Shown here: piece after piece, positions 33,651-42,931 of the stretch
How positions within the stretch are numbered: position 1 is the stretch's first letter
Layout of the letters: each line of letters begins with the position of its first letter
DNA from: Bacillus pinisoli
GTDB taxonomy: Bacteria > Bacillota > Bacilli > Bacillales > SA4
DNA: 64,000 nt
Direction: 5' to 3'
NCBI RefSeq assembly: GCF_023036475.1
Contig: NZ_JAJQKI010000001.1
Span: 62,001 to 126,000, forward strand
Position numbers and translations under genes: made by a program
The notes under the pieces: model-generated
Databases searched by the model: none
The model's input: the letters and a program-made list of their open reading frames with translations, nothing else
What the model was told of the DNA's origin: nothing

Positions 33651-33996
33651 CCTTCTCCACCTCTCAATCTGATTATGTTCTATAATTTAATATTTAATTT
33701 AATTCTTACCTTATAATCTATCATATGCTTCATAATCATGTCTGCAATACCTACTGCTTGTCCCATTATAAATCTAATTGGTAACGGGGTAACACCCGTG
33801 CTGCTGTAACAAAAATAGAAGGTGGAACTATTATTTATAAGTAGTGATGTCTTTAACTGCTTAAAAGTGGATTTTGAAAGGTAGTCGTGAAGAATGTATT
33901 ATGAAGCAAGTGTAAAGGTGGCAATAAATCTAATATAGGTCATCTCTATATTAGATTTTTCTTACATAAGTAAATGAAACAAAACACCCTAATCCC
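33651..33996. other. Gap with an orphan plus-strand terminator
   Basis: No convincing gene. A 13-bp stem at 33926-33938 / 33946-33958 is followed by TTTTT on the plus strand although no plus-strand gene precedes it. A minus-strand terminator (33978-34006) belongs to the gene at 33997. Confidence 0.5.
33926..33963 (+). terminator. Orphan intrinsic terminator
   Basis: AAATCTAATATAG / CTATATTAGATTT perfect 13-bp stem, 7-nt loop, then T-rich. Upstream plus-strand DNA to 33651 has no ORF, so it may end a small RNA. Confidence 0.5.
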
Positions 33997-34006
33997 TTAG
34001 GTGTTT
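33978..34006 (-). terminator. Terminator of the CBO0543-like gene
   Basis: AAACACCT / AGGGTGTTTTG stem overlapping the stop codon on the minus strand. Confidence 0.7.
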
Positions 34007-34500
34007 TTATCATGTATAGAGCTTCTCTGAATTATCATACTCATGAATAATTTTAAAATAGAAAGTACGCCTCTAGAAATTAATTTGACGATAAATACGA
34101 GAAATATTGAATAGTACCACTCCCAGCTTCTTGAGAACTTCATTGTATCAGTTTTCCGTTCAAGCCAAATTTCATATGAAGCTTGTGGTATGGTAAAAAA
34201 AAATGCTTTCATTAATATTTTAGGAAGTTTATCATGATATGTTTGTTGCGCAAACCACACAGATAAATAAGGACAAACTAAATAATCATACACTACATTT
34301 ACTTTAAAGATTCTAGGTAAGAATCGTTTTGGATATTTCAATTTTTTTGTAGTAATCAATATTCTGTCTAATACGTGATTAAAGATTCCATTAATTATAA
34401 ACAATGAAACCCAGAGTTTATTCGACGGTCTTTTGAATAACGTAGGAAACGCAAGGATTCCAAATATTATACCTACTCTAATAATCGTTCTCTCAATCAT
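33997..34500 (-). CDS. CBO0543-family membrane protein
   Basis: A 167-residue polytopic protein with four to five hydrophobic segments and the conserved stretch YPKRFLPRIFKVNVVYDYLV (about 56-75) typical of the CBO0543 family. Function unknown. I start at ATG 34500, preceded by AAGGGGG; an upstream ATG at 34536 has no ribosome binding site. It is a distant relative of the protein at 956 and is not linked to an operon. Confidence 0.72.
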   Translation of the reverse strand: MIERTIIRVGIIFGILAFPTLFKRPSNKLWVSLFIINGIFNHVLDRILITTKKLKYPKRFLPRIFKVNVVYDYLVCPYLSVWFAQQTYHDKLPKILMKAFFFTIPQASYEIWLERKTDTMKFSRSWEWYYSIFLVFIVKLISRGVLSILKLFMSMIIQRSSIHDKNT

Positions 34501-34729
34501 AGCAATGTCCCCCTTATCAAAATATAGAGTTTCCAAAACCTCATTATCACATTCATATCTGAGTTAGAGCAGTATTCTAGAAAGCATGTCCTTATCAATT
34601 TTGTTGAAATATTGTTTTACTTCCCAACCAATATAACTTAGAATACATATGGAAAGTATTTACATTTAACTCAATGTTGCAACAATCTTACCTTAGTCAG
34701 CATTATATTAGTAGTTGAGGAGGATGAAG

Positions 34730-35692
34730 ATGAATGTAGTAATCAGTTTGGTAAAGCAAATCGTGATGTTTATAGTCATAGCGTTTCTATTAATTTCTAT
34801 TACACTCATACCTACTGGGACAGAAGAAGTTTTAGAGGATTATCAATTAACATTTGACTATAAGTGGACTATCTATTGGAACGAAGTTAAAGATACATGC
34901 CTTAACTTGTTATCCGGCAATGGTCTGGGTACTACTAAAATTGGAATTACCGTTTCTGAACATATTCAGCGTTACGTTGGAAGGAGTCTACTACTTATTA
35001 TATTAGGGTACGTTTTAAGTTTACTGTTTGGTTTTATTAAGGGATTACTAGATTATAAATTTTCAAGAATGTCCCAAACTTTAATCGGTAGAGTATCTAA
35101 TATCCTTTTTACATCCTTACCTGATTTCTTTATCTTTATCTTACTTCAATATTCGTTTTTACTTCTTGCCAGATCAGGTTTTATACGACTGGATTTGTAT
35201 GGACACGAGAATTGGTTCAACATCTTTTTACCTTTATTTGCTTTGCTAATTTTCCCTGTGTTCTATTTATCCAAGATTGTATATACTGAGCTGAAACAGG
35301 CTGAAAAAAATGATTATGTATTAACAGCAAAATCTAAGGGGCTACATCCCTATTGGGTCTTAAATAGGCATATCATTAAAAATTGTATACAAACTTTCAT
35401 GGCTCATGGTCAAACCGTGTTTCTCTTCTTTTTATCTAGTCTTCCTATTATTGAACTACTATCCGCGTATAACGGAGCGGGGTACCAATTAATGAACGCG
35501 ATACTTAACCGGGAATTTAATTTAACGATAGGGTATTTACTCGTGTTTTTACTTATAATGTATGTTGCTGTATGGTTCAATAAAATCATATTATTCATCT
35601 GGAAAATAGAACGGCATTCTACTTGGTTAACCAATCGGTCGCGAGATCAAGAATCCCGTGTTGTTCAAAAACCAAGAGGAGCCTCACTATGA
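34730..35692 (+). CDS. Opp/Dpp-type ABC transporter permease (B type)
   Basis: A 320-residue permease. About six membrane helices; the binding-protein-dependent permease signature (EAA loop) is visible as NDYVLTAKSKGLHPYWVLNR (about 197-216), with HIQRYVGRSLLLIILGYVLS upstream as in OppB/DppB. ATG 34730 follows GAGGAGG. The stop overlaps the start of the next gene (ATGA). No substrate-binding protein or ATPase gene adjoins, so it must share components encoded elsewhere. The sequence is divergent from the App permease at 56434. Confidence 0.8.
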   Translation: MNVVISLVKQIVMFIVIAFLLISITLIPTGTEEVLEDYQLTFDYKWTIYWNEVKDTCLNLLSGNGLGTTKIGITVSEHIQRYVGRSLLLIILGYVLSLLFGFIKGLLDYKFSRMSQTLIGRVSNILFTSLPDFFIFILLQYSFLLLARSGFIRLDLYGHENWFNIFLPLFALLIFPVFYLSKIVYTELKQAEKNDYVLTAKSKGLHPYWVLNRHIIKNCIQTFMAHGQTVFLFFLSSLPIIELLSAYNGAGYQLMNAILNREFNLTIGYLLVFLLIMYVAVWFNKIILFIWKIERHSTWLTNRSRDQESRVVQKPRGASL

Positions 35693-36591
35693 ATGTATTT
35701 CGTATAAGTCCATTATTTTTAGTTGGTAGCATTGCCTTAGCCCTTTTACTGTTGATCACGTTTATCGGACCCTATCTTCCGTTTGTGAGTAATGATCTCG
35801 AGGGAAAAATGTATATATTAGATGAAAATCGTAAACCAGTACCTCCCCCTTATCCACCTTCTGAAGATTATTTATTGGGCACAGATGCTAAAGGAAGAGA
35901 TTTGTTAAGTGTGTTAATAAATGGCGCTAAAGAAACCTTATTATTCATATTGTGTATCTCCCTTATCCGATACACATTGGCTTTACCTTTAGGATATATG
36001 GCGATCCATAACAGATTTGCTAAAAGTTTAGTAATGTCATGGAACCGTTTATTTTCTTATGTACCAACCTTTATGGTGATACTAATACTTTCTTTATTAC
36101 CCTTTATCTTGTATTCTCTCAATCGTTTATGGATGATGATTTTTTTAATTGCCTTTATCGATGTAGGTAGAGTGGCAGAACTATATCGAGTTATGTTCGA
36201 GCAAATCAAAACAAAGCAATATATAGCATCAGGAATCTCATCAGGAGCAAAGCCTATTTATTTATTTTTTCGTTATTATTTACAGCCCGCACGAAATCAA
36301 GTTATTGTTCATCTAATTCTTGATTTAGGCAGGAACTTACTATTACTTGCCCAATTAGGCTTTGCCTCTGTATTCCTTACTCAAGTAATCTTTCAAGATG
36401 AAACTGGACAATGGATTTGGATGAATAACTCGAACAACTGGCCCATTTTCTTAAAAGATGTTCTTGAAGATATACGTAGAGCTATTTGGATCCCGTTCTG
36501 GGCTTCCGTATTTATAGCTTATACCATTTTTGCCATTAATTTATTTGGCGAAGGGTTAAAAGACTTCTTTGAAAAGAAGGCGAGAATATGA
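35689..36591 (+). CDS. Opp/Dpp-type ABC transporter permease (C type)
   Basis: A 300-residue partner of the preceding permease. It has the OppC-like layout: one N-terminal helix (SPLFLVGSIALALLLLITFI), an extracytoplasmic loop with YLLGTDAKGRDLLSVLINGA, then about five helices. The EAA-type loop is IASGISSGAKPIYLFFRYY. AGGAGCC precedes ATG. The stop codon TGA (36589-36591) lies inside the first bases of a dispersed intergenic repeat (ATGAACAAAAGG), so the repeat supplies the end of the gene. Confidence 0.8.
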   Translation: MNVFRISPLFLVGSIALALLLLITFIGPYLPFVSNDLEGKMYILDENRKPVPPPYPPSEDYLLGTDAKGRDLLSVLINGAKETLLFILCISLIRYTLALPLGYMAIHNRFAKSLVMSWNRLFSYVPTFMVILILSLLPFILYSLNRLWMMIFLIAFIDVGRVAELYRVMFEQIKTKQYIASGISSGAKPIYLFFRYYLQPARNQVIVHLILDLGRNLLLLAQLGFASVFLTQVIFQDETGQWIWMNNSNNWPIFLKDVLEDIRRAIWIPFWASVFIAYTIFAINLFGEGLKDFFEKKARI

Positions 36592-36730
36592 ACAAAAGGC
36601 GCATTTGCCCCGGTTAGCCTCAGGCATAGCAAATGTTCCTTTGACCGAGGAAAAAGTGTTGTTCTTTTTCTTTCGAAGGGCTGGGCGCTGGAGCTGGATT
36701 GAAATGCACTGACCCAAGTTATCCGCAAAT
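36588..36730 (+). repeat. Dispersed intergenic repeat, copy 1
   Basis: Starts ATGAACAAAAGG, contains CATAGCAAATGTTCCTTTGA and GCTGGGCGCTGGAGCTGGAT, and ends near GTTATCCGCAAA. The same blocks in the same order occur at 55284. Similar sequences are common between Bacillus genes, from memory. No ORF or transposase. Confidence 0.7.
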
Positions 36731-36758
36731 GATCATTTTATAATTTCCTTACCAAAAT

Positions 36759-36799
36759 AAAAGGCCGATTTCTCTTTAGAAAAATCGGCCTTTTGCTAT
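36759..36799 (-). terminator. pepF terminator
   Basis: AAAGGCCGATTT / AAATCGGCCTTTT 12-bp stem on the minus strand. Confidence 0.9.
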
Positions 36800-38620
36800 T
36801 TATTTTTGTTCTAATAATTGTTCCATTTCTGTTAGCTTCTCTTCAAATACTTGAAGAGCCTGTTTAATTGGCTCAGAAGACGTCATATCAACGCCAGCCT
36901 TTTTAAGGACTTCAATCGGATAATCAGAACTTCCTGCTTTTAAGAAGTCTAGGTACCGGTCTACAGCTGGTTGACCTTCTTCTAGAATTTGTTTTGATAA
37001 TGCTGTTGCAGCACTGAATCCTGTCGCATATTGGAATACATAGTAATTGTAGTAGAAATGAGGTATTCTAGACCACTCTAGACCAATTTCTTCATCAATT
37101 ACGATCTCATCACCGAAGTACTTTTTGTTTAGCTCATAGTACATGCTAGTGAGTAGATCTGCTGTTAAAGCTTCTCCTTGTTGAGCCTTTACATGAATTT
37201 GATGTTCAAACTCAGCAAACATCGTTTGACGGAAGACCGTTCCACGGAAGCCTTCAAGGTAATGGTTTAATAAGTATAAACGTTTCTGATCATCATCAAT
37301 TGTTTTTAATAAATAATCATTTAGAAGATTTTCATTACACGTCGATGCAACCTCCGCTACGAAAATAGAGTAGTTTCCATAAACGTATGGTTGTGTTTTT
37401 CTTGTGTAGTAGCTGTGTACAGAATGCCCAAACTCATGAGCAAGAGTGAATAAATTATTCACATTGTCTTGCCAGTTCATTAGGATATATGGATTTGTTC
37501 CATATGCTCCAGAAGAGTATGCACCACTACGTTTCCCTTTATTTTCCTGAACGTCGACCCATCTGTTTTGATAAGCTTCTTTTAAGATATCCTGATATTC
37601 TTCTCCAAGAGGAGTTAGGCCTTTTAATACAAGATCCTTTGCTTCGTCATACGTAACTTCCATCTTTACATCCTTCACAAGAGGAGTAAACAGGTCATAC
37701 ATATGAATCTCTTTTAATCCTAGCACTTTTTTGCGTAGCGACACGTAACGATGTAATAAATGTAAATGGTCGTTTACGGTGTCTACAAGATTCTCATACA
37801 CTTGCTCAGGAATGTTATTACTACTTAAAGCAGACTCTCGAGCTGACTTATAATTTCTTACACTAGCATAAAAATTATCCTTCTTTACGACTCCAGCCAG
37901 CGTACTTGAGAATGTGTTTTTATACTTTCCATAAGTCTCATACACTGCTTTAAACGCTTCTTCTCTAACACGTACATCCGTGCTTTCTAGAAAGCGAATA
38001 TAACGTCCGTGAGTAATTTCAACTTCTTCCCCGTTTTCATCCTTAATGGTTGGGAATTTTAAGTCAGCATTATTCAGCATTCCGAACGTGGTAGCTGGTG
38101 AACTTGTCACATCAGCTGTTTTAGCTAATAAAGCTTCTTCTTTAGCACTTAATACATGAGGGCGAGTCCTCGTAATATCCTCAATTGCATGGGCATATAC
38201 TTGTAACTCATCCTTTTCAGCTATAAATGACTTAACCTTCTCTTCATCTAACGCTAAAATTTCTGGTACGACATAAGAAAGAGCACTTGAAATTTGAGTA
38301 TATAAGTTTTTCGCGCGATCATCTAAGCCTTGGTAGTGCGAATTTGTTGTATCTTGGTCATATCTCATATGTGCATAGGTATAAAGTTTACCCATTCTCA
38401 TTAATAATTCATCCTGATATGTAAGTAATGCTAATAATGTATCTGCTGAATCTCCGAGCTTCCCTTCAAATTCACTTACCTTAGGAATCATTGCTTTAAC
38501 CGCATTAAATTCAGCTTCCCATTGTTCGTCTGTCGTAAAGATATCTTCTAATCTCCAGGTATCCTGATGTGGAATCTCACTTCTTGCTGGCAATGTTTTA
38601 GTTGCTGTTTGTTCTGCCAT
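36800..38620 (-). CDS. pepF: Oligoendopeptidase F
   Basis: A 606-residue M3-family zinc metallopeptidase that cuts oligopeptides of about 7-17 residues in the cytosol. The zinc motif LAHEFGHSVHSYYT (about 394-407) is intact, with the downstream Glu in AEVASTCNENLL. Length is normal. Start ATG 38620 follows TTAGGAGGG; the in-frame start at 38686 has no ribosome binding site. Inhibits sporulation initiation in B. subtilis when overproduced, probably by degrading Phr-type peptides. Confidence 0.95.
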   Translation of the reverse strand: MAEQTATKTLPARSEIPHQDTWRLEDIFTTDEQWEAEFNAVKAMIPKVSEFEGKLGDSADTLLALLTYQDELLMRMGKLYTYAHMRYDQDTTNSHYQGLDDRAKNLYTQISSALSYVVPEILALDEEKVKSFIAEKDELQVYAHAIEDITRTRPHVLSAKEEALLAKTADVTSSPATTFGMLNNADLKFPTIKDENGEEVEITHGRYIRFLESTDVRVREEAFKAVYETYGKYKNTFSSTLAGVVKKDNFYASVRNYKSARESALSSNNIPEQVYENLVDTVNDHLHLLHRYVSLRKKVLGLKEIHMYDLFTPLVKDVKMEVTYDEAKDLVLKGLTPLGEEYQDILKEAYQNRWVDVQENKGKRSGAYSSGAYGTNPYILMNWQDNVNNLFTLAHEFGHSVHSYYTRKTQPYVYGNYSIFVAEVASTCNENLLNDYLLKTIDDDQKRLYLLNHYLEGFRGTVFRQTMFAEFEHQIHVKAQQGEALTADLLTSMYYELNKKYFGDEIVIDEEIGLEWSRIPHFYYNYYVFQYATGFSAATALSKQILEEGQPAVDRYLDFLKAGSSDYPIEVLKKAGVDMTSSEPIKQALQVFEEKLTEMEQLLEQK

Positions 38621-38839
38621 TGTTATCCCTCCTAATACATTGAAAAAATACTTTTCAAAGACAACGAATATCCCGCTATCTCTCATAACTATTCGATTCT
38701 AACATGTATATTCCCTCTTTTTTTACACATTATCTAGTTTTTACGAATATATTTTTTATATCCACTCCTTCCAATGTATAATAAAAAGATGTTAGATTTA
38801 CACATATACCTCTACACATAGAAAAAGGAAGTGATTGAT

Positions 38840-39589
38840 ATGATTACAATAAAAACAGAGAGAGAAATTGAACTAATGCACAAAGCTGGTAAGCTCTTAG
38901 CTGCTTGTCATAAAGAAATTGCAAAGATGATTAAGCCTGGCATTACGACAGCTGAAATTGATGCCTTTGTAGAAAAATTTCTTGCCGAACACGGAGCTAC
39001 ACCAGAACAAAAAGGCTTTCGTGGCTATGAGTATGCAACATGTGCATCCATCAACGATGAAATTTGCCACGGTTTTCCTAGGAAAGAACCGCTAAAAGAT
39101 GGCGATATTGTCACGATTGATATGGTCGTAAATTTAAACGGTGGGTTGGCAGATTCAGCCTGGTCTTATGCAGTTGGCAATATACCTGAAAAAACGCAGA
39201 AGTTGCTTGATGTAACAAAGGAAGCTCTTTATCGAGGAATAGAGAAAGCTGTAGCAGGTAATAGGATTGGAGATATCGGGCATGCCATTCAAACATATGT
39301 TGAGGCAGAAGGATTCTCTGTCGTAAGAGACTTTATAGGCCACGGTATTGGACCTACTATACATGAAGACCCGCAAGTGCCTCATTTTGGCTTACCTCAT
39401 AAGGGGCTTCGTTTAAAAGAAGGAATGGTCATTACGATTGAACCGATGGTGAACATTGGAGAGTGGCATTCTAAAATGGATTCCAATGGTTGGACTGCAC
39501 GTACAGTAGATGGCTCCTTATCGGCACAATATGAGCACACAATAGCCATAACAAAAAAAGGACCATTATTATTAACAGAACAAATATAG
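38840..39589 (+). CDS. Type I methionyl aminopeptidase, MapB-like
   Basis: A 249-residue methionine aminopeptidase removing N-terminal Met from new proteins. The pita-bread metal ligands are seen in ICHGFP, VTIDMVVNLNGGLADSAW (two Asp), DFIGHGIG (His), ITIEPMV (Glu) and QYEHTIAI (Glu). Length equals B. subtilis MapB (YflG). The main map gene normally lies in the ribosomal protein cluster, so this is likely the second copy. ATG follows AAGGAAG. Monocistronic. Confidence 0.93.
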   Translation: MITIKTEREIELMHKAGKLLAACHKEIAKMIKPGITTAEIDAFVEKFLAEHGATPEQKGFRGYEYATCASINDEICHGFPRKEPLKDGDIVTIDMVVNLNGGLADSAWSYAVGNIPEKTQKLLDVTKEALYRGIEKAVAGNRIGDIGHAIQTYVEAEGFSVVRDFIGHGIGPTIHEDPQVPHFGLPHKGLRLKEGMVITIEPMVNIGEWHSKMDSNGWTARTVDGSLSAQYEHTIAITKKGPLLLTEQI

Positions 39590-39679
39590 AATAGGGTTTA
39601 GCAAGAGATTAATTCATTTTGACATACAAATAATTATCTATTTTTGTAATTTATTAATTAGTTTATCGGGAATAATAAG

Positions 39680-39835
39680 TGCGTTTCATTGCGCTGCAGA
39701 CCCTCGCTTTCCGCGGGGAGATAAGAAGGGTATTTTCACTAGCGTGAAAAACCCCACTCCTCGGCTACGCCTGCGGGGTCTCAGCCTTTTCTCTATTTCC
39801 CGCAGGAGTCGAGTGTCTTTCGCTTCATTCCACTA
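39680..39835. repeat. GC-rich palindromic Bacillus repeat
   Basis: Contains CATTGCGCTGCAGACCCTCG, CTTTCCGCGGGGAG, CTCCTCGGCTACGCCTGCGG, GGTCTCAGCC, TTTCCCGCAGGAGTCGAGTG and CTTTCGCTTCATTCCACTA. GCGGGGAG pairs with the C-rich far end. GC content is far above the flanks. The same motif order occurs in many intergenic regions of Bacillaceae (recalled, not searched). Confidence 0.7.
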
Positions 39836-39892
39836 CATAATACTTAAAAATATTTTGTGAAAAGAACAACAGTTTTATAATAGAAATAAAAA

Positions 39893-39953
39893 TAGACCCG
39901 AACTACTAGATGAATGATACTTTAATATTTCGCCTAATAGTTCGGGTTTACTA
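39893..39953 (-). terminator. coiA terminator candidate
   Basis: ACCCGAACTA / TAGTTCGGGT stem with a ~30-nt loop and TCTATTTTTATTT after it on the minus strand. Confidence 0.55.
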
Positions 39954-40036
39954 TTTGGTAAGACACTTAGCTCCCAACATCTTTCTAATAAAAATCTGAT
40001 TCCTCACAACAAATTCATAAATAATTAGGCGTTTAC

Positions 40037-41227
40037 CTACATTAACAGCTTTTTATGCTTGGTAAAGAGTCTTTCATCAAATTCAAGCGCTTCTTCTATA
40101 TTTTTAGGATATTGGCACCTTGTTATTCTTTTAAAGGTCTTCGTATTGACACGTTCTAAAAGACCCACTTGAACTAAAGATTGTAGATACTCCATAAGTG
40201 CAAACGAATAATGACTTGTCGTGATTAGAGGCAAGTCACGAATAAATAATGGCTCTGTTTTCCTTTTAAGATTAAAATATTCATATAATGATTGAAAAGT
40301 AAACACGTCTCCGATTGGACGTTGTTCGATAAATTCTAGTAGGATCCAAGATTGCCAAACAAATGGAGAAGTTTGAATCCAATACATGGATCGAATGGGG
40401 ATGCCAATTTCAGAAGGAAGTAAAGATGGATAAACTTGTTTCTGATATAAGAAGTGTAATAGTTTCTTCATACTTTGAGACGGGTACCTCGTACAGTGTA
40501 ATCTCCAGTTTTTCTTAATATCTATCCATTGCTGTATGGATGAGTTCGGATCTTTATGATGGGAAACGAGATTTCGAAATGTGAGGTCAGCGGGACAAAT
40601 TATATCTAGATCCCCTAACGCTTTAGTAGAAGAAAGTGGAATAATATGATGGAGAAATAAAAACTTTCTTATTTCTGAACAATAAGATAATAGATAAGGT
40701 TTATGGTTACTCCCTAATTGCACGAACATCCAATCAAACGCTGAAAGCGAAAACTCTCCGGGACCATAACGCTTTAGTCTCTTCCCTCCTAGAATCCAAA
40801 GCGGCTTGATTTGTTTACTTACATATCCCTCTGTTCTCTCCTTAAATTGCTTAAAAGAAATGGTTGAACACTGATATTCTATAGCATATGAAGCTGATTT
40901 TATAGAGAGATATAAATCGGGGCGCTGTTTAATGTAATGAATATAAGGCTCTAGAACAGGATAAAGTGATTGATTTTGTAACCATTCATACAGTTGAAGC
41001 TTACCGCTTAAATGATAGCTTGATTCTGGTTCTGAGAAGGAATGACATTGAGAGGATCTTACGTGGGCAAAATGAGGAATTCTTTGATCACCAACTCGGA
41101 GCATTACGGGCTCTTTACAACCGGGACAGTGAAATTCTTCCTGATTTCTCAAGTTGAATAATGACTCCTTGGTCCAATCCTTGGTAATTGAGATTAATTG
41201 ACCATTATGATTTTGAGCAACTAGCAC
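40037..41227 (-). CDS. coiA: Competence protein CoiA (YjbF)
   Basis: A 396-residue CoiA-family protein, a nuclease-fold factor that promotes recombination during transformation. The N-terminus has FHCPGCKEPVMLRVGDQRIP then HFAH, a zinc-finger-like C-x2-C with HFAH, followed by SYHLSGKLQLYEWL and a nuclease-like core YSIEYQCSTIS-type strand (SYAIEYQCSTISFKQFKER) typical of restriction-nuclease folds. Start is GTG 41227 with AAAGGAGATG upstream. In B. subtilis coiA also lies between mecA and pepF. Confidence 0.88.
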   Translation of the reverse strand: MLVAQNHNGQLISITKDWTKESLFNLRNQEEFHCPGCKEPVMLRVGDQRIPHFAHVRSSQCHSFSEPESSYHLSGKLQLYEWLQNQSLYPVLEPYIHYIKQRPDLYLSIKSASYAIEYQCSTISFKQFKERTEGYVSKQIKPLWILGGKRLKRYGPGEFSLSAFDWMFVQLGSNHKPYLLSYCSEIRKFLFLHHIIPLSSTKALGDLDIICPADLTFRNLVSHHKDPNSSIQQWIDIKKNWRLHCTRYPSQSMKKLLHFLYQKQVYPSLLPSEIGIPIRSMYWIQTSPFVWQSWILLEFIEQRPIGDVFTFQSLYEYFNLKRKTEPLFIRDLPLITTSHYSFALMEYLQSLVQVGLLERVNTKTFKRITRCQYPKNIEEALEFDERLFTKHKKLLM

Positions 41228-41302
41228 TTACTCATCTCCTTTTTTTAGATTCCCTTTTAATTTCGATTCTTCTTCTAAGATTCCTTCATGATATGGCTCT
41301 TT

Positions 41303-41353
41303 TACAAAAAAATAAAAGCTGTACTCTAATCAACAAAGTTGTTAGAATACAGC
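41303..41353 (-). terminator. cls terminator
   Basis: GCTGTATTCTAACAAC / GTTGATTAGAGTACAGC stem followed by TTTTATTTTTTT on the minus strand. Confidence 0.8.
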
Positions 41354-42859
41354 CTACAATAAAGGAGAAAGCAATCGTGATAAAGATTCAAGTACTCTTA
41401 TAAAAATCGAGCGCTCGTTGAATAGGTTAGGGTTAATGGCATTAGATTGCTCAATATCTTTTTCAAAAGCATTGACTAATCCTTTAATACTGTTGGATTC
41501 ATACAAGAAAGCATTAACTTCAAAATTTAGATGAAAGCTTCTCATATCCATATTAGACGTCCCAATAGAAGCTACTTCTTGATCTATTATAATATATTTA
41601 CTGTGCATAAACCCTTTTTGGTACTCATATACTTGGACACCCGCTTCCATCAACTCTGGAAAGTAAGATCTCGATGCATAGAAGACAATTCTTTTATCTG
41701 GGCGGCTTGGAACGATGATTTTCACATCAATGCCACTAAGCGAAGCAATTTTCAAAGCCGATAAGATATCTACATCAGGAATTAAATAAGGCGTAGCTAT
41801 ACAAATAGATTTTCTAGCGGAAGAGATCATTTCAAAGAATAGATTTTTAATAACCTCCCACTCATTGTCTGGCCCTCCTGCGACTAATTGAACTGCTCCG
41901 TTATTGGGTGATTCTACGTAGGTTGGTGATAAGTAGGCTCGAGATAATAGAGCTTCATTTGTCATGTAGTACCAGTCTTGAAGAAAGATAACCTGTAAGC
42001 TCTTCACACCCTCCCCTTCAAGATATAAATGAGTATCTCGCCAAAAACCAAAATAATCATCTTTACCCAGATATTCATCACCTATATTAAGTCCGCCGAC
42101 AAAACCTCGCTCTCCATCAACCACGATAATCTTTCGGTGATTTCGAAAATTCACCTTATGGTTTAGGAAAGGAAGCTTAACAGGTGAGAAAGGGATAATT
42201 TGGACTCCTGAGTCTTTTAAAGACTGAATGTAGGTTTTAGATAACCTCCAGCTGCCTACTGAATCATAAAGAAATCTGACCTCTACCCCTTGTTTAGCCT
42301 TCTCTATTAACAAATCCTTTATTTGATTGCCAATTTCATCATCTCGAACGATATAATATTCAAGGTGGATAAATCGTTTCGCTCGTTTTAACTCCATTAT
42401 GATCTTACTAAAGGTTTCTTCCCCGTTCGTTAGAACCTCTGAATGGGTTCTAGTCGATATCGGATTTCTACCTAGTCTTTGCGCAAGCGTCAAAAGCCTT
42501 TGTTGATGACCGTTAAATAAGTTACGATTATCATCATATTTACTACCTTCTCTTCCGGGAAAAGTTTCCTCATCAATTTCAGCTTTCTCTTGAAAGGTCT
42601 TTTTCTTCCTAAAGTTTCGTCCAAAAAGTATATAAAAAATAAATCCTACAATTGGAAAGATTCCTAACACAATCAGCCATGTAATCGTTTTGGTTGGATT
42701 CCGGTTTTCAAGGAAGATGACAAAACCCGTTAAAACAGCAAGCAAACTGAAGATTACACTGATGGCACCGATTAATTGTTGCCCCGTATATGTCTGTATA
42801 GAATAAAGAGAAAATAAAACAAACAGGATGAAAAGCAGTACTTGAATCGTTTGTTTCAT
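41354..42859 (-). CDS. cls: Cardiolipin synthase
   Basis: A 501-residue phospholipase-D-type enzyme joining two phosphatidylglycerols into cardiolipin. Two N-terminal membrane helices (about 4-25 and 36-78) are followed by two HKD motifs: NHRKIIVVDGERGFVGGLNI (about 239-258) and HSKYIIIDQEVASIGTSNMD (about 418-437). It inserts between mecA and coiA, which are adjacent in B. subtilis. ATG follows AAGAGGTC. Specific paralogue (ClsA or YwjE/YwiE type) is not decided. Confidence 0.93.
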   Translation of the reverse strand: MKQTIQVLLFILFVLFSLYSIQTYTGQQLIGAISVIFSLLAVLTGFVIFLENRNPTKTITWLIVLGIFPIVGFIFYILFGRNFRKKKTFQEKAEIDEETFPGREGSKYDDNRNLFNGHQQRLLTLAQRLGRNPISTRTHSEVLTNGEETFSKIIMELKRAKRFIHLEYYIVRDDEIGNQIKDLLIEKAKQGVEVRFLYDSVGSWRLSKTYIQSLKDSGVQIIPFSPVKLPFLNHKVNFRNHRKIIVVDGERGFVGGLNIGDEYLGKDDYFGFWRDTHLYLEGEGVKSLQVIFLQDWYYMTNEALLSRAYLSPTYVESPNNGAVQLVAGGPDNEWEVIKNLFFEMISSARKSICIATPYLIPDVDILSALKIASLSGIDVKIIVPSRPDKRIVFYASRSYFPELMEAGVQVYEYQKGFMHSKYIIIDQEVASIGTSNMDMRSFHLNFEVNAFLYESNSIKGLVNAFEKDIEQSNAINPNLFNERSIFIRVLESLSRLLSPLL

Positions 42860-42931
42860 AATTAGACCTCTTTTCTTCAGGTAAGGTTTCCCCAGCCTTC
42901 TAAAGAAATAGTTAAACGACTGATTTGTTTA

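Larger units (their letters stand above)
39590..40036. other. Intergenic region with palindromic repeat and terminator
   Basis: No gene. It holds a GC-rich palindromic repeat (39680-39835) and a long hairpin serving coiA (39893-39953). Confidence 0.6.

Noticed and set aside
33690..33900. Open minus-strand stretch of about 70 codons containing IRFIMGQAVGIADMIMKHMI
   Set aside because: No start codon with a ribosome binding site at its head; the internal ATG also lacks one. Could be a decayed gene end but not supported.
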